A DNA stretch of 64,000 nt, from assembly GCF_022398315.1 (NCBI RefSeq), contig NZ_JAKEVF010000001.1:151-64150 (forward strand), in the 5' to 3' direction. Positions 49,152-60,006 of the stretch are shown here, in pieces (the first letter of the stretch is position 1; each line of letters begins with the position of its first letter). The DNA comes from Shewanella sp. Isolate11. Its GTDB lineage: Bacteria; Pseudomonadota; Gammaproteobacteria; Enterobacterales; Shewanellaceae. The notes under the pieces are model-generated. The model had not been told where the DNA came from. It was given only the letters and a program-made list of their open reading frames with translations, and made no database searches. A program made the translations under genes and the position numbers.

Positions 49152-50372
49152 CTATAGGGTGCCGCGTGGAGGTACTGCAACGTTGGCGAAGATCAGCCCT
49201 GCAATCAATGACATGAAAATCAGGAATATTTGTGAGCCGATATGAGACTGGTTCAGCATGGTCTCACCTAGGATAAGGGTATTGAGACCGATATAGGTTT
49301 TGCTGCCAGGAACCAAAATCACTATGCCTTGCAGTAGAGCGATTGAAGCGGGTGCCTTCATCCAGCGTGCGTATAAGTTGGAATAAATGCCGACAGCTAA
49401 GGCGCCGAAAAAAATACCAATAGATTCACCGAGATAAATGCCTGCTAGCATGGCGGAAAAGAAGGCGATGATCCCAGCAAAAATCCCCCAAGGTGAATCT
49501 TTTAAACGGGCTTTAAAGATGATCACCAAGGCAGTTGAAAGGATAGGTACAGCCGACCATATTGCCCAGCGCGGAAGCGGCTCGGGTTCAAAATAGATTG
49601 CTTCACCGAAAATTGCGTTGCCAAGTACCATGCCAAATATAGCTCCAAAATAGAGCTTAAACAGCAACATACAAGCATCCATTATTCGCGCTGTGCCTGA
49701 GATTAAATCTCGGGCGGCTAATTCGGCTAAGCCTAAGGTGAGGGCGAGCCCGGGTACGAAAATGATGACACCTGAGAGGATCACCACCGGAATGTTGATA
49801 TAAGGATCAAAATAAGCAATACCGCAGGCTGCAATAGCACACAGAATTGAGGCTAATGGTTCTAGAGATTCAGCCACGCGTTTAGAACGCTCGGCGCGAA
49901 ACACTAAGCCATAAACCAGCAAACCCAACATGGCAGACCAAAAAACATCATGCCAGCTGGTGCCCATTAACATGGCAAAAGCCCCTGCTGAGCAGCCAAA
50001 AGCCAGTAAAGTCAGCAGCGAGCCATATGGGCTAGGTTTATTGGCAATCTCTTCTAAACGATCTAGGGCTTCTTGCAGGGTACGTTGGCCGGAAACCAGT
50101 TCACCGACTAATTCATCGGTACGAGCCAACGAACCAAGATCTAAGTCACCGGGGCGAACTCGGGCAAGGTGGTTATACTCTTGGTCGGTATCATGTTGCA
50201 ACACGAAGGTCATGGTGGTGGGCGAAATTAGAAAGTAGCCCTCGATTCCCAATGATTTGGAAACCGTTTGTAGGTGAGATTCGAGTCGATAAGCTGGAGT
50301 ACCAAACTTATGTAGCGCCTTACCTAGCTTAATAATAAAGCGACGCTTCTCTATAAATTCTTCGTTATCCAA
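49152..50372 (-). CDS. ThrE-family threonine/serine exporter
   Basis: A 406-residue protein with both ThrE halves. The N-terminal soluble part (FIIKLGKALHKFGTPAYRLESHLQTVSKSLG) is the DUF1212 hallmark. It is followed by about ten hydrophobic helices in two groups: GSLLTLLAFGCSAGAFAMLMG onward, then the second half with GSKTYIGLNTLILGE. E. coli and related species often split this into two proteins (YjjP/YjjB); here they are fused. Substrate is inferred from the family only. Confidence 0.85.
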   Translation of the reverse strand: MDNEEFIEKRRFIIKLGKALHKFGTPAYRLESHLQTVSKSLGIEGYFLISPTTMTFVLQHDTDQEYNHLARVRPGDLDLGSLARTDELVGELVSGQRTLQEALDRLEEIANKPSPYGSLLTLLAFGCSAGAFAMLMGTSWHDVFWSAMLGLLVYGLVFRAERSKRVAESLEPLASILCAIAACGIAYFDPYINIPVVILSGVIIFVPGLALTLGLAELAARDLISGTARIMDACMLLFKLYFGAIFGMVLGNAIFGEAIYFEPEPLPRWAIWSAVPILSTALVIIFKARLKDSPWGIFAGIIAFFSAMLAGIYLGESIGIFFGALAVGIYSNLYARWMKAPASIALLQGIVILVPGSKTYIGLNTLILGETMLNQSHIGSQIFLIFMSLIAGLIFANVAVPPRGTL

Positions 50373-50512
50373 TGTTGCAGTCCATGAGTGCTAAAGCCCA
50401 GGGGGCTCGAATGCGCGCATATTAACCTATCTTTTACCAAATAAGTTAATGGCTTGGAAATTTTTTGACTAAAGCATAGAGTATCAAAAACTATTAAGGA
50501 TAGAGATAACAC

Positions 50513-50908
50513 ATGTCAGTAGCAATTTCAGGGTTTTATATGGCATTAACTGCCATTATGGTGGTGTATTTTAGCTTGCGAGTGGTGTTATTAAGACGAA
50601 AACTCAAAGTGGGGCTGGGTAGCGGCGGACATGCTGATATTACCTTGGCCAATCGGGTGCATGGCAATCTAATGGAAAATGCACCCATCGCCATGGGATT
50701 ACTGTTAATGGCTGAGTTAAATGGTTTGGCGCCTTTGTATTTACATCTGTTTGGCTTGAGTTGGCTGCTGGGACGAACATTACATGCCATCGGCTTGATT
50801 CAAGGTAAAGGTGGCTACCACTTTGGACGCTTTTGGGGCGTGTTAATTACCTGGGCGGTGCTGATTAAGTTAGCCGTGGTCAATATTGCTTTTTTTATTC
50901 TGCAGTAA
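50513..50908 (+). CDS. MAPEG-family membrane protein
   Basis: A 131-residue protein with four hydrophobic helices and the MAPEG core LANRVHGNLMENAPIAMGLL, then LGRTLHAIGLIQGKGGYHFG. MAPEG proteins include microsomal glutathione transferases and eicosanoid enzymes; bacterial members such as YecN/YffB-like proteins have no firm role. It is divergent from the ThrE gene, 140 bp away. Confidence 0.88.
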   Translation: MSVAISGFYMALTAIMVVYFSLRVVLLRRKLKVGLGSGGHADITLANRVHGNLMENAPIAMGLLLMAELNGLAPLYLHLFGLSWLLGRTLHAIGLIQGKGGYHFGRFWGVLITWAVLIKLAVVNIAFFILQ

Positions 50909-51038
50909 TTTGAGTTGTTGCTGCTTTTTTGTTCGCATATATTAGCCATTGGCTGTTATACTCCGCGTCCTTTTGATGTCGCGATTTGGCTTGTTTTGCC
51001 GATAGTGACGAAAGCGCATTGGGATCATGTTTTTTCAT
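50895..51038 (-). CDS. Possible small protein between the MAPEG gene and ygiQ
   Basis: A 47-residue frame starting MKKHDPNALSSL, with TGGGA upstream. It is rich in Lys, Ser, Gln and Ala and hydrophilic, and overlaps the MAPEG stop by 14 bp. It lies in an otherwise gene-free spacer. There is no recognisable domain, so it could be chance. Confidence 0.3.
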   Translation of the reverse strand: MKKHDPNALSSLSAKQAKSRHQKDAEYNSQWLIYANKKAATTQITAE

Positions 51039-51139
51039 AGATAAAATCCCATTAACTACACTTACTAACAGGTAGGAAAGCAAAAACGCTTTTGCCCGTT
51101 AGTCATAGGTTATTCGTTGGACGTTAGGCAGTATTATTC

Positions 51140-53416
51140 ATGCAGGTTGAATCCACATTATTTACCCATCCAAAGTATCTAGGTCGCACTGAAAAGGCTG
51201 CGCCGTTTTTACCTATGTCTCGGAAAGAGATGGATAAACTAGGTTGGGATAGTTGTGACATCATTATTGTAACCGGCGATGCCTACGTTGATCATCCTAG
51301 CTTTGGTATGGCAGTGATTGGCCGTATGCTTGAGGCGCAAGGTTTTCGGGTCGGTATTATTTCACAGCCAGACTGGTCGAATAAAAACGACTTTATGAAG
51401 CTGGGTAAACCTAATCTGTATTTTGGTGTAACGGCTGGCAACATGGATTCGATGATCAACCGTTATACAGCCGAGCGCCGTCTACGTCATGATGATGCTT
51501 ATACTGCGGGTAATGTTGGTGGTAAGCGACCTGATCGCGCCGTCACTGTGTATACTCAGCGCTGTAAAGAAGCCTTTAAACAAGTGCCTGTTGTGATTGG
51601 TGGTATTGAAGCCAGTCTTCGCCGTATCGCACATTATGACTATTGGTCTGATAAGGTGCGCCGCTCGGTGATCCTCGATGCCAAGGCCGACATTTTGGTT
51701 TATGGCAATGCCGAGCGTCCACTGGTGGAGTTGTCACACCGTATTGCTTCGGGCGAACCGATAAGCGAAATCCATGATGTGCGCGGCACTACTGTGATTC
51801 GTAAACAGCCATTGGCTGGTTGGAAAGGCATGGACTCGCGTAAAATCGATCAGCTACATAAGATCGATCCAATTCCTAACCCTTATGGTGCCGACGATGT
51901 CGGTTGTCAGAATCTGTCTGGTCCCAGCGAAGCAAAGGTATTTGATAATGATGTACCCAAGCCTATCTCGGTGCAGCCTCCAAGACCTAAGCCTTGGGAG
52001 AATACCTACGTTTTATTACCCAGTTACGAGAAAGTCGCTGGCGATAAATACCTTTATGCTCATGCGTCGCGTATCTTGCATCAAGAGCAAAATCCGGGTT
52101 GTGCCCGCGCACTGTTCCAACCTCATGCCGAACGGGCTATATGGGTGAATCCACCTGCATGGCCGCTTAATACCGATGAGATGGATGGCGTGTTCGACTT
52201 GCCTTATCAGCGTGTGCCTCATCCTACTTATGGTAAGGAGAAAATTCCGGCATACGACATGATTAAGACCTCGATTAACATTATGCGAGGCTGCTTCGGT
52301 GGTTGCTCTTTCTGCTCGATCACCGAGCATGAAGGCCGTATCATCCAAAGTCGTTCACAAGACTCTATTATCAAAGAGATCAAAGACATTCAGGATAAAG
52401 TCCCCGGCTTTACTGGTGTGATCTCCGATCTTGGTGGTCCTACCGCCAACATGTATCGCTTAGGTTGTAAGAGTGAAAAAGCCGAGAAAACCTGTCGTCG
52501 ACTCTCGTGTGTATTCCCATCGATCTGTGGCCATCTAGATACTGACCATCAGGCAACAATCGATCTTTATCGTGCTGCCCGTGACGTGCCTGGTATTAAG
52601 AAGGTATTGATTGCTTCGGGTGTGCGTTATGACTTGGCGACGGAAGATCCACGCTATGTTAAAGAACTGGCGAGTCATCATGTGGGCGGCTATCTGAAAA
52701 TTGCTCCAGAGCACACCGAAGAGGGCCCGCTGAATAAGATGATGAAGCCGGGCATGGGCACATACGACAAGTTTAAAGAGTTATTTGATAAATACTCTAA
52801 AGAAGCGGGTAAGAAACAATATCTGATCCCATATTTCATCTCGGCGCATCCCGGCACCACAGATGAAGATATGGTGAACCTGGCATTATGGCTTAAAGGT
52901 GAGAAGTTTAAGCTGGATCAGGTGCAGAATTTTTATCCATCACCGATGGCTAATGCGACGACTATTTATCATACCGAACTGAATTCACTTAAAAATGTGA
53001 AACACAGTAGTGAAACCGTGTCTGTGCCGAAAGGTGGGCGTCAGCGCAAATTACACAAGGCCTTGCTGCGTTATCATGATCCTGCGGGTTGGCCAATAAT
53101 CCGTGAAGCCTTAATTAATATGGGTAAGGCGCATCTGATTGGTGGTGGTATTAACTGTTTAGTGCCAGCAGAAACCCGTCAGGAGCGTCAAGGGCATAGA
53201 CCTAAAGGCTCAAGTAAAGCGGCTGCTGGCAAAAAAGCAGTTACACGTTTTTCTGCTAATCAGTTCGATGAGCGTCAGGAGAAAGCTAAGCCGCAGGCTA
53301 AAGGTCAGAATAAATCTAACCATAGCCAAAATAGCAACAAGACGACGGCAAAACGTCCTGTAAAAAATGCTTGGGGGACCACGCCCAAACATCAAAGCAG
53401 TAAACCTAAGCGTTAA
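51140..53416 (+). CDS. ygiQ: YgiQ-family radical SAM protein
   Basis: A 758-residue protein. The UPF0313 N-terminal domain is followed by the radical SAM core, whose 4Fe-4S cluster binds Cys385, Cys389 and Cys392 in [28 protein letters not shown] and [12 protein letters not shown] are later core motifs. The last 100 residues are a lysine- and glutamine-rich, probably unstructured tail ([20 protein letters not shown]), longer than catalysis requires. The reaction is unknown. Confidence 0.93.
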   Translation: MQVESTLFTHPKYLGRTEKAAPFLPMSRKEMDKLGWDSCDIIIVTGDAYVDHPSFGMAVIGRMLEAQGFRVGIISQPDWSNKNDFMKLGKPNLYFGVTAGNMDSMINRYTAERRLRHDDAYTAGNVGGKRPDRAVTVYTQRCKEAFKQVPVVIGGIEASLRRIAHYDYWSDKVRRSVILDAKADILVYGNAERPLVELSHRIASGEPISEIHDVRGTTVIRKQPLAGWKGMDSRKIDQLHKIDPIPNPYGADDVGCQNLSGPSEAKVFDNDVPKPISVQPPRPKPWENTYVLLPSYEKVAGDKYLYAHASRILHQEQNPGCARALFQPHAERAIWVNPPAWPLNTDEMDGVFDLPYQRVPHPTYGKEKIPAYDMIKTSINIMRGCFGGCSFCSITEHEGRIIQSRSQDSIIKEIKDIQDKVPGFTGVISDLGGPTANMYRLGCKSEKAEKTCRRLSCVFPSICGHLDTDHQATIDLYRAARDVPGIKKVLIASGVRYDLATEDPRYVKELASHHVGGYLKIAPEHTEEGPLNKMMKPGMGTYDKFKELFDKYSKEAGKKQYLIPYFISAHPGTTDEDMVNLALWLKGEKFKLDQVQNFYPSPMANATTIYHTELNSLKNVKHSSETVSVPKGGRQRKLHKALLRYHDPAGWPIIREALINMGKAHLIGGGINCLVPAETRQERQGHRPKGSSKAAAGKKAVTRFSANQFDERQEKAKPQAKGQNKSNHSQNSNKTTAKRPVKNAWGTTPKHQSSKPKR

Positions 53417-53445
53417 ATTAGAACGAGTAGCAATTAGGAGCAGTA

Positions 53446-53796
53446 ATGGCTTCCAAATCCAGCGGTGAAAATAGCCAAGACTATAGCGAAGAAAGTTTCT
53501 GGCAAAAGGTGAAACAGTTTGCCAAGCAGGCCGGACGCGAGGTGATCTATAAGGCGCTGTGTTTATATTATGCGGCGCAGCGCTCCGATACCCCAAAGTG
53601 GGCTAAAACCGTCATTTATGGGGCTTTGGCCTATTTCATTGCCCCGCTCGATGCGGTTCCTGATTTAACTCCTTTTGTAGGCTTCACCGATGACTTGGGG
53701 GCGATTGCCGCTGCGTTAGCTATGGTGAGTGTCTACATTAATGATGATGTAGAGCAACAAGCTGCCGCCAAAACCGCCCAGTGGTTTGAGTCTTAA
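53446..53796 (+). CDS. YkvA/DUF1232 protein
   Basis: A 116-residue protein whose core (TVIYGALAYFIAPLDAVPDLTPFVGFTDDLGAIAAAL) matches DUF1232. The domain contains two hydrophobic stretches and a conserved acidic PLDAVPD motif. It lies 29 bp after ygiQ and may be co-transcribed. Function is unknown. Confidence 0.88.
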   Translation: MASKSSGENSQDYSEESFWQKVKQFAKQAGREVIYKALCLYYAAQRSDTPKWAKTVIYGALAYFIAPLDAVPDLTPFVGFTDDLGAIAAALAMVSVYINDDVEQQAAAKTAQWFES

Positions 53797-54186
53797 CCGA
53801 ACTTTGCTCGTGTGAAGGCATTTTGGAATCGCTCCCATTTATGGGAGAGTCGATCAAATTTTGCCATGTAAAGATCAACTAAAGCGATTAGAAATCACAC
53901 CTTGAAACATTAGGTCTCCTTGGTTGTTTTGTGTCAATTAAGCTTAGTTGAGAGACTTTGCCCCATTGCTAAAGTGTTATTCACTTCCCCAACTTATTTC
54001 CGCTAATTTCCGAATTAAGATCGTCTTTCCCGATATTTTATGTTGCTCAAAATGAAACAAGTGATTAACATTTGTTTCATGATTTTTCACGTTAAAAAAT
54101 AATAAAAATCAATGCTTAAGTTAAGTCTGATGTAGGTGTTTGACATTACCTAGACGCCAATAAACACAATAATAAGGGCATTAAAC
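53797..54186. other. 390-bp spacer upstream of the kelch lipoprotein gene
   Basis: No gene is seen on either strand. AT-rich. TTGACA at 54140-54145 is a possible -35 for the downstream gene, without a convincing -10. AAGGG about 8 bases before 54187 is its ribosome site. Confidence 0.5.
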
Positions 54187-57060
54187 ATGCTGAAGAGATT
54201 GAAGCGGATAGGTGTTTTATCTGTTGTTTTGGGGATAATCACTGCCTGTGGTGGTGATGGTTCGGATGAAGTGAAACCGATTGTTAAGCTGAGCCAGAAT
54301 TTGAGTTTCACCCAGCCAACCAGTGTCGATAAAACCTTTGGCGATGCCGATTTTACTAATACACTACAAGGTGTTGTAGGCTCGGGTGCCATAAGTTATA
54401 GCAGTTCAAATCCAGATGTGGCGACCGTTTCCACTGAAGGCGTAGTTACCCTGATCAGTGCCGGTAGTAGCCAAATTTCTGCCAATGTGGCTGAGGATGC
54501 CAATTACCTCAGTGCTTCGGTGTCATATCAATTAAATGTGGCCAAGGCCGAAAGAGATCTTAGCTTTGCAACGGGCATCATGACGAAAACCTATGGTGAT
54601 GCCGATTTTAGCAATGTATTGCTGGGACGCTTAGGCAGCGGAACTGTCAGCTATTCCAGTTCGAATCCAGATGTGGCAACCATTTCCAGTGAAGGTCTGG
54701 TGACCATTATGGCTGCGGGAACGAGTAGCATCTCGGTGGATATTACCGAAGATGCTAATTTCTTAAGTGGCCTCGCGACTTATCAGCTCGAAGTCGCCAA
54801 AGGTGACCGGCAGCTGGCGTTTGATAATACCGGTACAGTGGCATTGTTTGTCGATCAAACTTATTTAAACGCCATTAATCTCGCTGTAGATGAGGTAACT
54901 TTTAGCAGTCAAGATCAAACGGTTGCATCGGTTGATGTCAGTGGTTTGGTGACGGCCCATGCTTCTGGCGAGTCTGAGATCTTTGCCGATATGGCTGAAA
55001 CCGAAAATTATTTGGCGTCCAGCAGCAGTTTTATGGTGTCGGTAGCGCCTGAGTCGATGGCCATTAATCTGTTGATTGGCGAGGCTGATACCAGCGTGAC
55101 GACCGATGCAGACACTCCGCTGCAGTTAGTGCGTACCACGCAGGCCGATTGCGATTATACCAATTTAACCAGTTGTGTTGATGGGCAGGTCGATGAGTTG
55201 GCTACTACGTCGCTGACCGATAGCGTGCTAACCACGACTCAAGGTGCCTATTTAAGCCTGCAGCATGGCGAGCACCATGGACAAACCAATTTTGTGTCCA
55301 GTCAGGTCGCACCGGGATTAAGTTCCACTAAACTGGTTTCCTTCGACGGTTACCTTTGGTTAGTCGGTGGGTTATCGATTCCATATAACAATAAGAGTGT
55401 ATGGCGCTCGCGCGATGGAAATGTTTGGCAAAGTGTCACCGATGATGTGCCTTTTGACGATCGCTCTGCCGTTGCAGCCTTTGTTTTTAATGATCAGTTG
55501 TGGGTGATGGGGACAAGGAGTGATCGCACCATTAATGATCTTTGGCGTTCATCGGATGGCGTGAATTGGACCTTGGTTAATCGTGACATGGGGTTTGGCG
55601 ATCGCAACAACTACAATGTTGTGCCTTTTGAGGGCAAGATGTGGGTTTTCGGGGGGTACGACTTTACCGACAGTGCCTATGTTAAAGAGATCTGGTCATC
55701 AACCGATGGGGTTAGCTGGACTGAGGAAGCCGCGGACGCAACAGCTACTCAAAGAGTGAGTGCGGCGTTTGTCGAATTTAACGGCAAGCTGTGGCAAATA
55801 GGTGGTCGTGACGATAGCGGTCAGCTGAGCGATGTTTGGAGCTCCAGCGATGGCGTTATTTGGACTCAGGAGATTGGCGATGCTGGATTTGAGGGGCGTG
55901 AACGGCATGATGTGCGGGTGCTGGACAATCAACTGGTCCTGCTGGGTGGAATGATCTCCAATGTCGATCCGAATCGCTCCAGTTTTCCAAATGATGTCTG
56001 GCTGTCATCAGATGGTATCAACTGGACACAGGCAAACGCCGATGCGCCATTTGGGGTAAAGACTACGGTAGGCTACAAGGCGCGAAAATTCTTCGCCACT
56101 AGTGTGCACCAAGGAACACTTATCGTGTTTGGTGGTCGCAGTGAAGATCTCGGCTCAGTGCTTAACGATGGCTGGCAGACCCGTGATGCTGCAGATTGGC
56201 AACCATTAACCTCGCAGTTCCCTGGATTATCCTTCGTTAAGGCTGTCAGCAACAATCAGCAGCTGCAACTCTTCTCGGGTAATAACCAGGATGGTATTGA
56301 AGTCCACTCGTTGTGGCACTCTAAAGGCGGTTCTAGCTGGTCACTGGATCAGAGTGTGGCACTTCCCTTTGCTAACGGTAGCGACATTATCATGTTTGCT
56401 GGCAAGTTATGGGCTTTCCATGTGTCGGGCATTTACTCTTCTCTTGACGGTAAAACCTGGTCCCTAGAGACGACGGCGACGCCATATACCTGGAATCAAT
56501 ACTCGCCGTTTGCTGTACATCAACTCAAGGGAGAGTTATGGACAGTTAATCCTCTGACTGGAGATATTTATTCCTCGGTGGATGGGGTGAATTGGACGGA
56601 AGAGAGCACTAATAATTATCCTCAAGGTAATGATGCTGCGCTGGTGAGTTTTCAAGATAAACTTTGGGCTGTGGCTGGTAACAAAAGCGGTAATAAATTG
56701 AGTGAGATCTGGTCATCAGCTGACGGTATTGATTGGAGTAAAGCCGTCGATAGTTCGGCGTTGGGGGCAAGAGCGGTTAATCAGTTGCTCGTTTTTGATA
56801 ATAAACTTTGGGCGTTTGGTGGTTATGATGATAGCCAGCCACTCAAGGATCTCTGGAGCTCGGAAGATGGCACCACTTGGGTGAAAGTCATAGACGAGTT
56901 GCCATTTGCAGATACGCAAGGCTACCGGGTTATTGTCCATGACAATAAATTGATTGTCATGGGCGGGGCTAACACATCGGGGACACCAACCCATCAAGTC
57001 TGGATTTCGACCGATGGCAGCGATTGGCGTTTAGCCTTAAGGCAAGAGCTTAACTTTTAA
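54187..57060 (+). CDS. Surface lipoprotein with Ig-like and kelch-like repeats
   Basis: A 957-residue lipoprotein with Cys21 in IITAC followed by GGDG. Two tandem Ig-like (BIG2-type) domains span about 35-205, each near 85 residues, with YSSSNPDVATVS and then YSSSNPDVATIS. A third diverged copy (SSQDQTVASVDVSGLVTA) follows to about 285. From about 390 to the end is a series of roughly 55-60-residue kelch-like blades of the pattern GKLWxxGG...DVWSSxDGxxWT, forming one or two beta-propellers. It is likely outer-membrane or surface exposed; the role is unknown but the design suggests binding or adhesion. Confidence 0.82.
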   Translation: MLKRLKRIGVLSVVLGIITACGGDGSDEVKPIVKLSQNLSFTQPTSVDKTFGDADFTNTLQGVVGSGAISYSSSNPDVATVSTEGVVTLISAGSSQISANVAEDANYLSASVSYQLNVAKAERDLSFATGIMTKTYGDADFSNVLLGRLGSGTVSYSSSNPDVATISSEGLVTIMAAGTSSISVDITEDANFLSGLATYQLEVAKGDRQLAFDNTGTVALFVDQTYLNAINLAVDEVTFSSQDQTVASVDVSGLVTAHASGESEIFADMAETENYLASSSSFMVSVAPESMAINLLIGEADTSVTTDADTPLQLVRTTQADCDYTNLTSCVDGQVDELATTSLTDSVLTTTQGAYLSLQHGEHHGQTNFVSSQVAPGLSSTKLVSFDGYLWLVGGLSIPYNNKSVWRSRDGNVWQSVTDDVPFDDRSAVAAFVFNDQLWVMGTRSDRTINDLWRSSDGVNWTLVNRDMGFGDRNNYNVVPFEGKMWVFGGYDFTDSAYVKEIWSSTDGVSWTEEAADATATQRVSAAFVEFNGKLWQIGGRDDSGQLSDVWSSSDGVIWTQEIGDAGFEGRERHDVRVLDNQLVLLGGMISNVDPNRSSFPNDVWLSSDGINWTQANADAPFGVKTTVGYKARKFFATSVHQGTLIVFGGRSEDLGSVLNDGWQTRDAADWQPLTSQFPGLSFVKAVSNNQQLQLFSGNNQDGIEVHSLWHSKGGSSWSLDQSVALPFANGSDIIMFAGKLWAFHVSGIYSSLDGKTWSLETTATPYTWNQYSPFAVHQLKGELWTVNPLTGDIYSSVDGVNWTEESTNNYPQGNDAALVSFQDKLWAVAGNKSGNKLSEIWSSADGIDWSKAVDSSALGARAVNQLLVFDNKLWAFGGYDDSQPLKDLWSSEDGTTWVKVIDELPFADTQGYRVIVHDNKLIVMGGANTSGTPTHQVWISTDGSDWRLALRQELNF
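54331..54840 (+). repeat. Tandem 255-bp Ig-like domain duplication
   Basis: Units starting at 54331 and 54586 share strings such as GATGCCGATTTTA and AATCCAGATGTGGC at the same offset. The 255-bp period equals 85 codons, so a domain was duplicated in frame. Confidence 0.8.
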
Positions 57061-57185
57061 TTCTTGTCATTATTGTTATCCACTTAGCGTCTTCGTTCGA
57101 AGGCGCTATTGTTTTGCGGTGCTCATTTCAGTTTGAATTTATCTGCTTGTGCTAAGGTTCGTCACTTTATTGGAGATGGAAAAAT

Positions 57186-57764
57186 ATGAATAAAGCTTAT
57201 TCCTTAGTTGCGTTGTTCGCATCGTTTGTAGCCCTTCCTAGTTATGCGAGCGTGAGTGAGCAAGATGTATTCTTTGATCGTATTGCAGCCCACTGTGGTC
57301 AGGCTTTTGAAGGTAAGATCACCGCAGGAGATAGCGCAGATTCGGCTTTTAGTGGTAAAAAGTTAGTGATGCATGTGCGCGAATGTAGCGATACTGAGCT
57401 GAAAATTCCGTTTCATGTGGGAGATGATCATTCTCGTACTTGGATTATTACCAAAACCGATAATGGCCTGCGTTTAAAGCACGATCATCGTCATCAAGAT
57501 GGCAGTGAAGATAAGGTCACCATGTATGGTGGTGATACTGTGGCTAGTGGAACTGCCGAGTTACAATCTTTCCCTGTCGATCAATTTTCTATCGATAATT
57601 TTAACCAAAATGGTTTAAGCCAATCGGTGACCAATGTTTGGCATGTAGGTATTAATAACGATACTTATGTATACCGTCTGACGCGCGAGAATCGCGACTT
57701 TAAGGTGGACTTTGACCTGACTAAACCCGTTGCACTTCCACCAGTGCCTTGGGGTCATAAATAG
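57186..57764 (+). CDS. Hypothetical secreted protein
   Basis: A 192-residue protein with a signal peptide (LVALFASFVALPSYA, cleavage near residue 21). The mature part has two cysteines (AHCGQAF, RECSD), a histidine-rich segment (KHDHRHQDG), and ends PPVPWGHK. It is mostly beta by appearance. I recognise no family. GGAGA precedes the ATG. A strong terminator follows. Confidence 0.7.
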   Translation: MNKAYSLVALFASFVALPSYASVSEQDVFFDRIAAHCGQAFEGKITAGDSADSAFSGKKLVMHVRECSDTELKIPFHVGDDHSRTWIITKTDNGLRLKHDHRHQDGSEDKVTMYGGDTVASGTAELQSFPVDQFSIDNFNQNGLSQSVTNVWHVGINNDTYVYRLTRENRDFKVDFDLTKPVALPPVPWGHK

Positions 57765-57797
57765 TTTTTATGAAGGTTCTGCAGAGTTTGAGTTAAT

Positions 57798-57825
57798 AAA
57801 AAAGCGCCAATAATGGCGCTTTTTT
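57798..57825. terminator. Bidirectional terminator
   Basis: A 12-bp perfect stem AAAAAAGCGCCA / TGGCGCTTTTTT with loop ATAA, between the convergent secreted-protein and S9 peptidase genes. The A and T flanks suit both directions. Confidence 0.95.
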
Positions 57826-57852
57826 ACGTTGATTTGAGTTTAGCGTTTGGCT

Positions 57853-59916
57853 CTAATTTATCGCCTTACCAAGCACATAATATTCAAACCATTTCTGATC
57901 CCAATCCATCTTCGCTTTTTTATGTTGGTATGTGCTTAGGCCATGACCTTCGCCGGGATAGATGGCTAACTCAACGGGTACATTGAGGTAATGTTTTAGG
58001 GCGCGATAGAGCCCTTGAGCATGACCCAATGGAACACGTTGATCATTTTCGCCAATATGGATCAAGGTTGGCGTCTTGATCTTATCCGCATGGGTGAGCG
58101 ATGAACCGTGGGTATAAGCATCGGGTTTTTCCCAAGGAAGGCCTTGCATAAAATTGACCACATGACCAGGGGTATCTTCGAGCATCCATTGCAGACGCTG
58201 ATCGAATACCCCCGCGCCTGAACTGGCAGCCTTGAAACGCGTAGTAGTGCTGATTAAGGCGTTAGTTAGGTAACCACCATTACTCCAGCCCATCACTGCC
58301 ATCTTGTCACCGTCGGCAATACCCTGAGCGATGAGGTGATCGACTCCAGCCATGATGTCTTTCACTTCGATATCATGCTCGTGTCCAACCAGTTGGGTTA
58401 GGAACTGGTCACCATAACCGGTTGAGCCGCGATAGTTTGGCGATAACAGAGCCCAACCATTAGCGCTGAAGGTCGAACGACCGTAAGATCTATGTTGCAA
58501 GGCATAAGGTGTTGCTGAGGTTGGCCCGCCGTGAATTTGCACCACGAGCGGTAATGCGCCATCGCCTTTTTTATAGCCTGCAGGCAGTTCGAGAATACCT
58601 TCGACTTGGCTGCCGTCGCTTGCTTGCCATTTCACCACTGACACTTGTGGCAATATCCAGCTATCGACTTGCGGGTTGATATTGGTGATGCGTTTATATT
58701 TGGCTTTTCTACTGGCACCATCGGCTATAAATAAATCGCTAAAATGATCTTGTCCATTGTGGCTGAAGGCTAGTTTTTTGCCATCATGACTGAAGCTGTA
58801 GCTACCTATGACTAAGTCTCCAGCAACGACAGTGCGAGTATCGCCTTGTTGGTTGCCGTCAATTTCAGTGCAATACAGTTTGACGCGGGCGTGATCGAAG
58901 CCGCGAAAGCAAATCTCATTGCTATTAGGGCGCCAATGAATATCGCCAGCATTGAGTGTCATATCTCCACTGTGGGTAAGCTCAATGGCTTTATCTGTTT
59001 GAGGTGTGGCGACAAACAGCTTACCTGGATAACCATCGAAATCGATTCTAAAGGCCAGTTGCTGGTTGTTGTCATTCCAGTCCAATCCAAGGAGCCAACC
59101 ATAAGGGGAAGGAGCGTTAGCACGCCAAGCGGTATCGGTTAATACCTTATTGTTAGTGGTTTTAGTGTCGAAGACTTCGATGTTTGACCAGCCTTCTAAA
59201 TTTACTAATTCGTTATCGCTGGTGGTAATGCGGGCTATCTGGCTGGCATCAGCATTGACGCTAAATTCCCATACCACCTTGTCGTCATCTAGGATGAGTG
59301 ACTGTTGATAATGTTGTAAGTCTATTTTATACAATGGGTTAGTAGTGACTTTACCATGAGCGTATTTGGGCGTGTTGTGTTTGGCACGCATATCAGCCCA
59401 GATATCTTTGTCTGTGGTGGCTTTGTTGGATAGAAAGTAAAGATTATTGCCATCGCTAGCGAGTTGGAAAGATTTTACTCCTTCGCTCTCTTTGGTGATG
59501 GGTACCGCTTCACCACCAGTGACTGCGAGTCTGAAGACTTGAGGTTTTCCGTTATAGGGAGCTTTTTTATCTTCATGGCTCTGCTTACTGATATAGTAAA
59601 TATATTGGCCGTCAGGGCTCCATTGCGGGCTGGATTCACTTTCATTGGTAAAGGTTAGGCGTTGAGTCTGGCGACTCTTAGTGTTGACTAGCCAAAGGTC
59701 GCGTTGAGACTTATCTAGCTCTTTATCCCAACGGGATTCTAACCAGACTGCTTGTTTGCCATCAGGGCTCAGTTGCACCTTGCTCATGTTGGCAATAGTA
59801 AAAAAGTCATCATTGGTGATCTTGTGAGTACGCTCTATGGTATTGGCTTGGCCGTTGAGGCCGAATAATCCAGCAGAGATGGCTGCCAGTATGGTGAGTG
59901 TATTTACCCTTCCCAT
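57853..59916 (-). CDS. S9-family (prolyl oligopeptidase-type) exported peptidase
   Basis: A 687-residue protein with a signal peptide (LTILAAISAGLFGLNGQA). The N-terminal half is a beta-propeller of PD40/WD40-like blades (VQLSPDGKQAVWLES; PQWSPDGQYIYYIS). The C-terminal alpha/beta-hydrolase carries the triad Ser545 (GWSNGGY), Asp625 (ENDQRVP) and His658 (GEGHG). Such enzymes act as dipeptidyl or acyl-peptidases on periplasmic peptides. No operon partner is adjacent. Confidence 0.93.
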   Translation of the reverse strand: MGRVNTLTILAAISAGLFGLNGQANTIERTHKITNDDFFTIANMSKVQLSPDGKQAVWLESRWDKELDKSQRDLWLVNTKSRQTQRLTFTNESESSPQWSPDGQYIYYISKQSHEDKKAPYNGKPQVFRLAVTGGEAVPITKESEGVKSFQLASDGNNLYFLSNKATTDKDIWADMRAKHNTPKYAHGKVTTNPLYKIDLQHYQQSLILDDDKVVWEFSVNADASQIARITTSDNELVNLEGWSNIEVFDTKTTNNKVLTDTAWRANAPSPYGWLLGLDWNDNNQQLAFRIDFDGYPGKLFVATPQTDKAIELTHSGDMTLNAGDIHWRPNSNEICFRGFDHARVKLYCTEIDGNQQGDTRTVVAGDLVIGSYSFSHDGKKLAFSHNGQDHFSDLFIADGASRKAKYKRITNINPQVDSWILPQVSVVKWQASDGSQVEGILELPAGYKKGDGALPLVVQIHGGPTSATPYALQHRSYGRSTFSANGWALLSPNYRGSTGYGDQFLTQLVGHEHDIEVKDIMAGVDHLIAQGIADGDKMAVMGWSNGGYLTNALISTTTRFKAASSGAGVFDQRLQWMLEDTPGHVVNFMQGLPWEKPDAYTHGSSLTHADKIKTPTLIHIGENDQRVPLGHAQGLYRALKHYLNVPVELAIYPGEGHGLSTYQHKKAKMDWDQKWFEYYVLGKAIN

Positions 59917-60006
59917 CAGATTCCCTTACATTTCAAATTATCATTATTTTTAGCAGCCTTAAGGCTAGGGATACCTTAACTCAAAATGCTCATGGGGTGA
60001 ATTTAG

